Assembly: GCF_000427405.1 (NCBI RefSeq)
Contig: NZ_KE386491.1
Coordinates: 355,001-419,000, forward strand
Reading direction: 5' to 3'
DNA: 64,000 nucleotides
Source of the DNA: Flectobacillus major DSM 103
GTDB lineage: Bacteria > Bacteroidota > Bacteroidia > Cytophagales > Spirosomataceae
Part shown: in pieces, positions 1-7,916 of the stretch
How positions within the stretch are numbered: position 1 is the first letter of the stretch
How the letters are laid out: each line of letters begins with the position of its first letter
Program-made: the position numbers and the translations under genes
The notes under the pieces: generated by a model
The model's input: only the letters and a program-made list of their open reading frames with translations
What the model was told of the DNA's origin: nothing
Databases searched by the model: none

Positions 1-415
<415 letters not shown>

Positions 416-536
416 TCAACTGTACTAACTATTTAGTTCTTACTTGTTCAACATCTTTCACGATATGCGAACCTCAAGATATTAGAGGGTTTATATGAGG
501 CTAGAGTCTGATATAATTAACAATACCCTCAACAGG

Positions 537-652
537 CATTATGGAGCCGATAGGACTGGTGTTCACCTCTTCCCATCTCGAACAGAGCAGTTAAGCCCAG
601 TACCGTTGATGATACTGCAATCACATGCGGGAAAGTAAATAAGCTCCAAATA
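537..652 (+). rRNA. rrf: 5S ribosomal RNA
   Basis: The 5S core is plain: TTCACCTCTTCCCAT, then CGAACAGAG and AGTTAAGCCC. The terminal helix is GGAGC (543-547) with GCTCC (643-647). The gene follows the 23S gene by about 120 nt on the same strand, as in a normal rRNA operon. The exact ends are estimated. Confidence 0.93.
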
Positions 653-664
653 TATAACAAAGTG

Positions 665-692
665 AAGGCTACCTGAAAGGGTAGCCTTTTTT
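665..692 (+). terminator. Terminator of the rRNA operon
   Basis: AAGGCTACC (665-673), loop TGAAA, GGGTAGCCTT (679-688), then a T run. It lies just after the 5S gene and is a classic Rho-independent terminator. Confidence 0.9.
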
Positions 693-761
693 GTTGTATG
701 ATGGAATAGGATTATTATCAATATCAAAGTGTACTTCGGTATGTAATATTTAGTACAAATC

Positions 762-1766
762 TTAGTAATATTTGCAGGCATTGCTGAGTCGCTTAGAAAT
801 AGTTCGGCGGAGTCTGATTGGTGATAATACTTCTACGCCATCACCAAAGCCTAAAATTTCTTTCTCTAGCTCAAAATTGATTTGTAATGCTAATTCAATG
901 GTGAGTCCTCTTTCATTTTCCTCGATAACTTTTTGTGAATGATGTAAAGGTTTCGTAATTACATAAGGGGCATGCAAAGGGGTAAACTTTAATACTATTT
1001 GTTGTGGACGAAGATTATTTACAGTAACTCCAATGGTATTTTTATAGTATTCTTCTTGAACAATGATATCATTTGGTAGGTAAGTAATGTCTTCAGAGAC
1101 GTGAACTTCTTGTATTCTGTCCAAAGCAAGGTGTAAAATTCCTTCTTGTTCCTTCCTTTTTCCTACTAGAAACCAACGGTTTTTAAATTCTTTTAACCAC
1201 CATCCGTGAAATACAAAAACTCCCTCTTGCCGTGCTTTGAATGATTTGTAAGTTATGATAAGTGCTTTTTTAGCTAAAATGGCATGATAAAGATAGTCTA
1301 AATAGGAAAGTCCCTTCAAATTCTCATTTTTTTCAAAATCAATAATAGAACTTCGTTTTTCTTGTGCACTGTAAACGTGTTCTTCTAGCTTATTGACTAC
1401 CTCGCTCAATTGATCAAAATGTGAAAAACCTTTGAATTGCTTTAATAATGATAACGCCTCATTCATTTGAATAAGGTCTGTTTGGGTAATTGGTGATTTT
1501 GTAATGCTAAAATTAGGGTCAGCATAGGTATAATATTTTTTATCAACAACGATTATCGGTGCTTCATATCCTAATTTGTCACTGCGCATGACTTGAATAT
1601 CTGCTTGAATGGTACGCAAGCTGATTCCTTTATCTATTCCTTCATACTCATAGAGTGCATCAGATACCTTTTCTATTAAATCATCTAAAGTCCATTTTCG
1701 CTGACGATTCTGTAAACAAGCATCGATTGTTTTGTAGCGAATGAGAGCATTTCTATTGGTTGGCAT
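762..1766 (-). CDS. WYL-domain transcriptional regulator next to Ro/RtcB
   Basis: A 334-residue protein when started at the ATG at 1766. A longer frame to 1862 would add a non-conserved, Tyr/Phe-rich leader and would start inside the palindrome at 1828-1854, so it was rejected. The N-terminal part reads as a helix-turn-helix region (TLDDLIEKVSDAL ... ISLRTIQADIQVMR). The middle and C-terminal part matches the WYL/YafY type, with the HGWWLKEFKNRWFLVGKRKE stretch. WYL proteins are transcription factors whose ligand, where known, can be nucleic acid. It is divergent from the Ro gene, 130 bp between start codons, so it probably controls the Ro-Y RNA-rtcB unit; that is inference. It takes the place held by RtcR in enterobacterial rtc loci. 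Confidence 0.85.
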   Translation of the reverse strand: MPTNRNALIRYKTIDACLQNRQRKWTLDDLIEKVSDALYEYEGIDKGISLRTIQADIQVMRSDKLGYEAPIIVVDKKYYTYADPNFSITKSPITQTDLIQMNEALSLLKQFKGFSHFDQLSEVVNKLEEHVYSAQEKRSSIIDFEKNENLKGLSYLDYLYHAILAKKALIITYKSFKARQEGVFVFHGWWLKEFKNRWFLVGKRKEQEGILHLALDRIQEVHVSEDITYLPNDIIVQEEYYKNTIGVTVNNLRPQQIVLKFTPLHAPYVITKPLHHSQKVIEENERGLTIELALQINFELEKEILGFGDGVEVLSPIRLRRTISKRLSNACKYY

Positions 1767-1827
1767 ATTTAAAGCACACTTTTTATAAGTTTTTGAAATA
1801 TTTTTTACAAAAAAGTAAAAATAAATA

Positions 1828-1854
1828 CATCTACGCAAAAAGACTGCGTAGATG
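1828..1854. promoter_or_regulatory. Perfect inverted repeat, probable operator between the WYL and Ro genes
   Basis: CATCTACGCA (1828-1837), a 7-nt spacer, TGCGTAGATG (1845-1854): a perfect 10-bp inverted repeat in the 130-bp divergent intergenic region. It has no T run, so it is unlikely to be a terminator. A weak -7-like box (CAAATTTG, 1860-1867) follows for the Ro gene, so the repeat would cover or adjoin its -33 region. The best candidate binder is the WYL protein (inference). Confidence 0.6.
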
Positions 1855-1895
1855 CACTGCAAATTTGTATTAGAAATTTAAAACAACCTAATGTC

Positions 1896-3416
1896 ATGAA
1901 ATTCAATTTCTTAAAGAAGACCAATACTATTCTCAAAAATTATGAAGGAGCACCTTCTTATAAGTTGAGTCCAGAAATGGAATTATATAGTGCTACGGTG
2001 ACAAGCCTGCTTCATGACAGTTTCTATGAAAAAGCAGAAGAAAGATTAATACGCCTACAGCAATTGATTGAAAAAGTGTCACCAGAATATTGTGCTAAAC
2101 TGGCAGTGTATGCTCGCCGTTCTATGAATTTGCGTTCTGTGCCAATTGTGCTTTCGGTAGAGTTAGCCAAAAAAGCGGATGCAGGAGCTTGGGTTGGAAA
2201 AGCTATTGAGCAAATAGTTTTGCGACCAGATGAGATCACTGAGACTCTGGCTTATTATCAGCAAACCAACAAAAGGACAGGAACAAAGCGACTCAATCGA
2301 CTTTCAAAACAGATTCAAAAAGGTTTGGCAAAAGCATTTAATCGTTTTGATGAATACCAGTTTGCCAAGTATAATCAAAATACGGAGGTAAAATTAAGAG
2401 ATGCCTTGTTTTTGGTACATCCGAAACCTAAGGACTTAGCTCAACAAGTCGTTTTTGATAAAATTACTCAAAATACCTTGTCTACGCCATATACTTGGGA
2501 GACAGAACTTTCTGCACTTGGACAGCTTCATTTTGGAAGTGAAAAGGCAAAAAATAAAGCCTTCAGAGCTAAATGGGAAGAGCTGATTCTGAGCAAGAAA
2601 GTAGGGTATATGGCCTTGCTGAGAAATCTTAGAAATATGCTGGAATGTAATATCTCAGATGAATGTTTGGATATGGTTTTATCTTATTTATCTGAAGAAA
2701 ATGCCGTCAGAACTGCCAAACAGCTACCTTTTCGATATTGGTCTGCCTATCGAGAATTGAGTAATATAACCGATGGTAGAGTGACTAGGGTTATTGATGC
2801 TTTAGAAAAAGCGATGCTATTAAGCGCTCAAAACATCAAGGGTTTTGATAACGATACCAAAGTTGTTTTGGCTTGTGATGTGTCAGGCTCGATGCAACAA
2901 AGATTATCTGCAAAAAGTAGTCTGATGTATTATGATATAGGTTTGCTATTGGCGATGCTCTTGCAAAGCCGTTGTAAAAATGTAGTTACGGGGATGTTTG
3001 GAGATGCTTGGAAAGTGATACAAATGCCTAGTAAAAGTATTTTATCGAATGTAGCAGCATTTCATCGACGTGAAGGAGAGGTGGGATATTCAACAAATGC
3101 ACATTTGGTGATTGAAGATTTGTTAAAGCGTGAATATCAAGCTGATAAAGTGATGATTTTTACGGATACGCAGTTATGGAATAGCCAAAATAGAGATGCG
3201 AACAGCATTAAAACGGCTTGGCAAAACTATAAAAGGAAATTTCCGAAAGCAACATTATATCTTTTTGATTTAGCTGGTTATGGTCAAAGTCCCATGAGAG
3301 TAGAATCAGGAGATGTGTATTTGTTGGCGGGCTGGTCAGATAAAATTTTTGAAGTACTCGATGCCCTAGAAAATGGACAAGGTATTGTAGATTTTATTCA
3401 AGGAATAGATTTGTAA
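1896..3416 (+). CDS. rsr: Ro60-like TROVE-domain RNA-binding protein
   Basis: A 506-residue bacterial Ro protein, close to the usual length. Residues about 20-310 form the helical TROVE ring, with the family signature GYMALLRNLRNML near 237-249. Residues about 322-495 form a von Willebrand A-like domain with the metal-site motif DVSGSM (328-333) and FTDTQ near 422. Ro proteins bind Y RNAs on the outer ring surface and misfolded RNA in the central hole; in Deinococcus, Ro with its Y RNA steers structured RNA to PNPase. Three Y-RNA-like RNAs and rtcB follow on the same strand, probably as one transcript. The ATG at 1896 is the first start before the conserved N-terminus. Confidence 0.95.
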   Translation: MKFNFLKKTNTILKNYEGAPSYKLSPEMELYSATVTSLLHDSFYEKAEERLIRLQQLIEKVSPEYCAKLAVYARRSMNLRSVPIVLSVELAKKADAGAWVGKAIEQIVLRPDEITETLAYYQQTNKRTGTKRLNRLSKQIQKGLAKAFNRFDEYQFAKYNQNTEVKLRDALFLVHPKPKDLAQQVVFDKITQNTLSTPYTWETELSALGQLHFGSEKAKNKAFRAKWEELILSKKVGYMALLRNLRNMLECNISDECLDMVLSYLSEENAVRTAKQLPFRYWSAYRELSNITDGRVTRVIDALEKAMLLSAQNIKGFDNDTKVVLACDVSGSMQQRLSAKSSLMYYDIGLLLAMLLQSRCKNVVTGMFGDAWKVIQMPSKSILSNVAAFHRREGEVGYSTNAHLVIEDLLKREYQADKVMIFTDTQLWNSQNRDANSIKTAWQNYKRKFPKATLYLFDLAGYGQSPMRVESGDVYLLAGWSDKIFEVLDALENGQGIVDFIQGIDL

Positions 3417-3466
3417 AGTACCTATGTGTTAAGTTCTAAGCATAAGGCTATCATATTGAAGATTTT

Positions 3467-3600
3467 GTAAAATGCCGTAAGGTTAAGATACTTCGCAGCC
3501 AATATAGGGGAGGAATGGCGTGATTGAGTAATACAATGAGGTCATCTGGTTCGACTCCAGCAATGCAATGCCCCGTTCTCGACCTGCCTATTGCTTTTAC
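3467..3600 (+). ncRNA. Y-RNA-like RNA 1 with a tRNA-like module in normal order
   Basis: Outer stem GTAAAA (3467-3472) with TTTTAC (3595-3600). Then TGCCGTA opposite GCCTATTGC, and an inner stem AGGTTAAGA (3480-3488) with TCTCGACCT (3577-3585; one mismatch, one G-T), followed by TACTTCG (3489-3495). The head holds a tRNA mimic: GGGG (3507-3510) with CCCC (3571-3574), a D-like arm ATTG-AGTAATA-CAAT (3523-3537), only 8 nt, then a T arm CTGG-TTCGACT-CCAG (3546-3560). There is no anticodon arm. Order and architecture are seen in the sequence; the Y-RNA name follows from the Ro gene directly upstream and the shared stem of three copies. Confidence 0.75.
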
Positions 3601-3689
3601 AAAAAAACCAGAGTGCCGTAAAAGAGCGATACTTCGAATGTAATCGACTCCTTTTATCATCGCTCTTTGCTCATTGCCTCTGGTTTTTT
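3601..3689 (+). ncRNA. Y-RNA-like RNA 2, minimal form
   Basis: Outer stem AAAAAACCAGAG (3602-3613) with CTCTGGTTTTTT (3678-3689), 12 bp. Then TGCCGTA (3614-3620) opposite GCTCATTGC (3669-3677), and a perfect 9-bp inner stem AAAGAGCGA (3621-3629) with TCGCTCTTT (3660-3668), followed by TACTTCG (3630-3636). The head loop is only about 30 nt and has no tRNA fold, but TCGACTCC (3644-3651) repeats the T-loop strand of copy 1 (3551-3558), as if a tRNA-like module had been lost. The closing T run could also end transcription. Confidence 0.75.
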
Positions 3690-3693
3690 AAGA

Positions 3694-3824
3694 TTTTAAA
3701 GAGTGTCGTAAAAAAGCGTTACTTCGGCTGATTGGGTCGTAGGTTCGATTCCTACCTGTCTTGTACAGTAGCTCAGCGGTAGAGCAAATTATTAATGTCG
3801 CTTTTTGCATGTTACCTCTTTATT
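3694..3824 (+). ncRNA. yrlA: Y-RNA-like RNA 3 with a circularly permuted tRNA-like module
   Basis: Outer stem AAAGAG (3698-3703) with CTCTTT (3816-3821). Then TGTCGTA opposite GCATGTTAC, and inner stem AAAAAGCG (3711-3718) with CGCTTTTT (3799-3806), then TACTTCG (3720-3726). The head reads T arm GTAGG-TTCGATT-CCTAC (3739-3755), a capped mini acceptor hairpin CTGT-CTTGT-ACAG (3756-3768), TA, and a canonical D arm GCTC-AGCGGTA-GAGC (3771-3785). That is a tRNA in permuted order, as described for bacterial YrlA RNAs. It lies 53 nt before rtcB. Confidence 0.8.
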
Positions 3825-3876
3825 TCCCTTTAAATAGTTCTACATCTTTTAAAACAATTATACAAATTCTAAAAAA

Positions 3877-5406
3877 ATGGAAACAGTAATCATTACCCAA
3901 GAAGACTTACAACAATTGGGTGTACATCATGAAGAAGCCTACCCAAAATTCTTGAGGGTAGCCAATGGTTTGTTAAATAATGGGGTTTATCCCAAGTCTC
4001 ATATATTGTTATTGTTTGCTCAAATGATAGATTCGCCAAAGAAGTTTAGTTTTTCCAAAAACAAATTGACCAATTTGGCGCTCTATACCAAACATTTGAA
4101 AGAGATAGGTCAAGAGCTTGTTTTATCAGAATATGGACAATCCTTGTTGGAGGCAGAAAAAAACAAACCTAAATATGAATTACCTAAAACGGGTCGTCAG
4201 TCAGAAAACTATTTTGACTTAAGAGAAGAAACATTATCCTACCGAATTTACGGAGGAAATTACATAGAGCAAGGCGCCTTGGACCAAATGCAAACAGCGA
4301 TGAAATTGCCTATTTCGGTAGCTGGAGCACTGATGCCCGACGCCCATCAAGGATATGGATTACCTATTGGCGGGGTTTTGGCAACGACAGCAAATACCGT
4401 GATTCCGTATGCTGTAGGCGTGGATATAGCCTGCCGTATGTGTATGAGCGTATTTGATTTACCTGTGTCGATGATTCAACGAGAAGATAAATTGTTGAAA
4501 AAAATGCTTGAAAACCATAGCTTCTTTGGGATGGGTTCAGAGTCGAAGCAGAAATATGATGATACACTTTTTGACCGCTCGGAATGGACTGCAACAAAGT
4601 TAATTCGAGACTTAAAAGATAAAGCTTATCGACAATTAGGAACCTCAGGAACGGGTAATCATTTTGTTGAATGGGGTGTTTTAGAGGTTTTAGAGCAAGA
4701 CGAATTAATGGATTTGCCCGTAGGAAAATACCTTACTTTGTTGTCACATTCGGGGTCAAGAGGATTTGGTGGTGCTATTGCCAATCACTATTCAAGAATA
4801 GCTATGGAAAAAACTAGGCTTCCTAAGGAGGCGAAACATTTGGCATGGCTAGATATGAATAGCGAAGAAGGGCAAGAATATTGGTTATCTATGAATTTAG
4901 CAGGAGACTATGCCTCAGCCAATCACCATGAGATTCATCATAAAATTGCTGCTGCCCTGAACCAAACGCCATTAAAGCGAATCGAGAATCACCATAATTT
5001 TGCGTGGGAAGAGCGTCTTGCTGATGGAACTCCAGTAATTGTGCATCGAAAAGGAGCCACGCCCGCTGGTAGCCAAGATTTAGGGATTATTCCTGCCTCG
5101 ATGACTCAGCCTGGCTATGTGATTCGAGGGAAAGGTACACCAGAGGGATTAAATTCTGCTTCGCATGGCGCAGGTCGTAAAATGTCTCGTACCAAAGCTT
5201 TAGGAACGATTACTAAAGATGATTTGAAAGAAGCTTTATCAAAAGCTCAGGTTCAATTGATTGGGGCCGATCTTGATGAAGCACCACAAGCCTACAAAAA
5301 TATTGCTAAAGTAATGGCTGCCCAAGAAGAGCTTGTTACCGTTTTAGCCCAATTTTCGCCTAAAATCGTACGTATGGCCGATGGTAAAGAAAAGGCTGAA
5401 GATTAG
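3877..5406 (+). CDS. rtcB: RNA-splicing ligase RtcB
   Basis: A 509-residue RtcB that joins 2',3'-cyclic phosphate (or 3'-phosphate) and 5'-OH RNA ends using GTP and Mn2+. The metal-site residues are present: Asp183 and Cys186 in GVDIACRM, His262 in GNHF, His291 in HSGSRG, and His372 or His373 in NHHNF. The His that takes GMP is His430 in SASHGAGR. It is longer than E. coli RtcB and starts with about 100 extra residues. It follows the Ro gene and the three Y-RNA-like elements on the same strand, so it is probably co-expressed for RNA repair. No RtcA cyclase or archease gene is seen nearby. Confidence 0.95.
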   Translation: METVIITQEDLQQLGVHHEEAYPKFLRVANGLLNNGVYPKSHILLLFAQMIDSPKKFSFSKNKLTNLALYTKHLKEIGQELVLSEYGQSLLEAEKNKPKYELPKTGRQSENYFDLREETLSYRIYGGNYIEQGALDQMQTAMKLPISVAGALMPDAHQGYGLPIGGVLATTANTVIPYAVGVDIACRMCMSVFDLPVSMIQREDKLLKKMLENHSFFGMGSESKQKYDDTLFDRSEWTATKLIRDLKDKAYRQLGTSGTGNHFVEWGVLEVLEQDELMDLPVGKYLTLLSHSGSRGFGGAIANHYSRIAMEKTRLPKEAKHLAWLDMNSEEGQEYWLSMNLAGDYASANHHEIHHKIAAALNQTPLKRIENHHNFAWEERLADGTPVIVHRKGATPAGSQDLGIIPASMTQPGYVIRGKGTPEGLNSASHGAGRKMSRTKALGTITKDDLKEALSKAQVQLIGADLDEAPQAYKNIAKVMAAQEELVTVLAQFSPKIVRMADGKEKAED

Positions 5407-5420
5407 ACATTTTATAAGAA

Positions 5421-5710
5421 ACATGAGTCGTCCCTAATTTGGTGAATTGTGATTGAGCGAATGAGTGATTATTGTTGAACATGATTTTCTCCAGTAGATT
5501 TGCATCTAAAGATGAGTTATTCAGACATTGAACATGAAAGCGAGTTATTACGCCTTTTTGATTAATAGTCAATAAAAGCCTACCATTTGTGTGCTTTTTT
5601 CCAAATAGAGTGTAACTCAAGTCGCACCCTATTTGGAAAAAAGCACGATGGTTTACCTCGTGAATCCCAACGAACACCAATAGGAGGTTAAAATTCGAGA
5701 TGACTCATGT
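5421..5710. mobile_element. MITE-like repeat, copy 1
   Basis: Bounded by imperfect terminal inverted repeats: ACATGAGTC (5421-5429) and GACTCATGT (5702-5710), similarity running on for about 19 bp. It shares its ends, TTTTTGATTAATAG and the core CACGATGGTTTACCTCGTG with the copy at 37396-37556. It holds an 18-bp perfect stem, 5591-5608 with 5629-5646 and a 20-nt loop, that copy 2 lacks. No transposase gene is present. It starts 15 bp after the rtcB stop. Confidence 0.65.
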
Positions 5711-5726
5711 TGCTTAGGCAAAATTC

Positions 5727-7913
5727 TTAACTACGAGTTTGCTTTATCCTATTATATTCCTTTTGTAAAGGCATTCGATTCAATCGTATACCTGTTAATT
5801 TGGCTGCAGCATTGGCAATGGCCGCACCAATTGGCCCAATAGGAGGCTCGCCTACGCCACGAGGAGTATCGCCCGTAGAAACAATTTCTATGATTATTTC
5901 TGGTGCATCTTTTAATTGAGCCATCTGATAAGAAAGGTACTGATTAGGCATCACCTTACTATTTTCTATTTGTATTTCCTCGTACATACTTGCACTAAGC
6001 CCCATCATGATAGCCCCTTCGCACTGAGCTTTTATACCATCTGGATTAATCACTAAACCTGCATCGAGGGCACAGTATACCTTTACTACTTTTATTTGCT
6101 CATTTTCAAGCTTTATTTCTACTACCTGAGCTACAGGAGTATTTACGTCTGTAGAACAGGCTATTCCCAAAGCATGGCCTTGGGGTAAGAGTGGATTTTT
6201 CCATTCCGCCATTTTTTCTACGGCTTTTAGTACCCCTTTGAGTCTTGTGCCTCGTTCATCGTCGGCAATATGGGCTATTCTAAAGGCTATTGGGTCGATA
6301 TGACTCTTGAAGGCTAGCTCATCGATAAAAGATTCTATGGCAAATGAATTAGCCAATAAACCTAAGCCTCGCCACCAACTTGTGGCAAAAGGTAATTGAC
6401 ATCGCCAAGAGACTGTTTGAAAATTAGGAATTCTTTCATACTGAAGCATACCACCACGCCATGCCCCAAAATCCGCGCCCAAGATAGGAGCTGCAAAGCT
6501 TGGCACAAGCGACGACCCAAATGCTACATCGCCACTAGATGTATTATGCTCTAAAGCTATAATTCTGCCATTTTGTAGCTTGGCTTTTAAAACATGATGG
6601 GTTGGTGGTCGTAAATAGCTATTTTGAAACTCTTCTTCTCGCTCAAACAATACCTGAACGGGTTGTTCAACAGCTCTGGAGAGTATCACTGCTTCGGCCG
6701 CATGCGGTGTATACAGCCTTCGGCCAAACCCTCCACCCAAAAAAGTAGGCTGTATGTCAATATCTTCTTCGGCAATCCCTGTAGCTTTGGCCACCTCGCT
6801 GCGGGTCAATAAAACAGACTGTGTACTCATTTTGAGCGTCACTTTACCATCCTGATACAATGCTGTAGCTCCATTGGGTTCCATCTGAGCATGAGCTCCC
6901 ATTGGAGAGTGATATTCGGCAGTATAAATATCGGTATCTTGCCAAAATGATTCTGTATCGCCCGAAGACTGAATAAGCGTTGGCGTTCCTTTTCCAACCT
7001 GAACTGTGGCTAGAATATCCTGCTGTTGTACGGGCTTTTCGGGTTGTGTCCATGTTACTTTCAGTTTTTGTTTGGCTTCCAAAGCTTGATACCGTGATAA
7101 GGCTACTATTCCGACAAAGTTTTTTTCTACGAATACTTTCTTTACGCCTGTTGATTGTTCTGCCAATGTGGTATCTATTGACACAATCGTTACGTCAAAT
7201 TGTGGTGGCCGTAAAACAGTAGCAAAAAGCATATTCGGAAAAGAAGCATCAATACCAAAAATAGGTTCAGCCTTTATTTTGGCTATTAAGTCGACTCTAG
7301 GCAAGGCTTTTCCGATAATTTTAAAATCTGTATTTTTCTTTAAAACAGGTTCTGTGTCGGGTATTATCCACGTTGGAGTCTGGGCAACAATTTCGCCGTA
7401 GGTTAGCTTTTTTGTTTGATAGCTCACAATACTATTTTGGGTTATCAAGCTGTCGGGCGATACATTCCATATCTTAGCAGCTTGTAATTTTATCATTTCC
7501 CGCATATTGGCTGCCAAGGTACGTAAAGCCATATACATACTCGAAACCGAGTCGCTACCACCTGTAGTATTAGGGTCGTTTGGGCCACGTTTTGTAGTAC
7601 TATGCACCACTTGTATGTGCTGAATGTCGGCATCAAGCTCTTCTGCTACAATTTGAGCCAAAGCCATAAAAATTCCTTGTCCCATTTCTACTTTGGGCGA
7701 ATAAATGGTGAGTTGATTATTGGCCAAAATTTCGAACCATAAAGTAGGTTCGTCGTTGGTGCTAAAAGTTCTTAATACGCCTTTATCGGCCTGTTCTGCA
7801 AACTTACGTCTTACAAAGCTTTTGCCAATGATACCAAGCCCCAAAGCTAATCCAATACCTATTCCTGATTTAACAAGAAAGTTTCGTCTCGAAAATGTCC
7901 ATTGAGTAGCCAT
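5727..7913 (-). CDS. iorB: Molybdopterin-binding subunit of an IorB-type aldehyde/isoquinoline oxidoreductase
   Basis: A 728-residue large subunit of the xanthine oxidase family, of the membrane- or periplasm-facing isoquinoline 1-oxidoreductase type. The N-terminus has a twin-arginine signal (SRRNFLVKSG) and a hydrophobic stretch, so it is probably exported folded by Tat. Cofactor motifs include TTGGSDSV near 115, GGGFGRRL near 395 and, near the C-terminus, GVGEPPIGPIGAA with the expected catalytic Glu. It lies 3 bp downstream of the 2Fe-2S subunit gene. The substrate is unknown; aldehydes or N-heterocycles are possible. No cytochrome c subunit is seen alongside. Confidence 0.88.
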   Translation of the reverse strand: MATQWTFSRRNFLVKSGIGIGLALGLGIIGKSFVRRKFAEQADKGVLRTFSTNDEPTLWFEILANNQLTIYSPKVEMGQGIFMALAQIVAEELDADIQHIQVVHSTTKRGPNDPNTTGGSDSVSSMYMALRTLAANMREMIKLQAAKIWNVSPDSLITQNSIVSYQTKKLTYGEIVAQTPTWIIPDTEPVLKKNTDFKIIGKALPRVDLIAKIKAEPIFGIDASFPNMLFATVLRPPQFDVTIVSIDTTLAEQSTGVKKVFVEKNFVGIVALSRYQALEAKQKLKVTWTQPEKPVQQQDILATVQVGKGTPTLIQSSGDTESFWQDTDIYTAEYHSPMGAHAQMEPNGATALYQDGKVTLKMSTQSVLLTRSEVAKATGIAEEDIDIQPTFLGGGFGRRLYTPHAAEAVILSRAVEQPVQVLFEREEEFQNSYLRPPTHHVLKAKLQNGRIIALEHNTSSGDVAFGSSLVPSFAAPILGADFGAWRGGMLQYERIPNFQTVSWRCQLPFATSWWRGLGLLANSFAIESFIDELAFKSHIDPIAFRIAHIADDERGTRLKGVLKAVEKMAEWKNPLLPQGHALGIACSTDVNTPVAQVVEIKLENEQIKVVKVYCALDAGLVINPDGIKAQCEGAIMMGLSASMYEEIQIENSKVMPNQYLSYQMAQLKDAPEIIIEIVSTGDTPRGVGEPPIGPIGAAIANAAAKLTGIRLNRMPLQKEYNRIKQTRS

Positions 7914-7916
7914 ATT

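Noticed and set aside
731-756. GTACT...AGTAC inverted repeat with a TACTTCGG string after the 5S gene
   Set aside because: It has the same short string as the Y-RNA-like elements but no inner or outer stem of that type.
3451-3660. A 69-codon frame on the minus strand
   Set aside because: It runs antisense across the Y-RNA-like elements and owes its openness to them; the paired RNA structure on the plus strand explains the sequence better.
3739-3785. An ordinary tRNA gene
   Set aside because: The T arm precedes the D arm and there is no anticodon arm, so it cannot be a normal tRNA; it fits a permuted mimic.
5360-5680. A 106-codon minus-strand frame with a faint TonB-C-like stretch
   Set aside because: It overlaps the rtcB 3' end and the MITE-like element, and part of its sequence recurs in the second copy as terminal repeat translation. 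The TonB resemblance is too weak.
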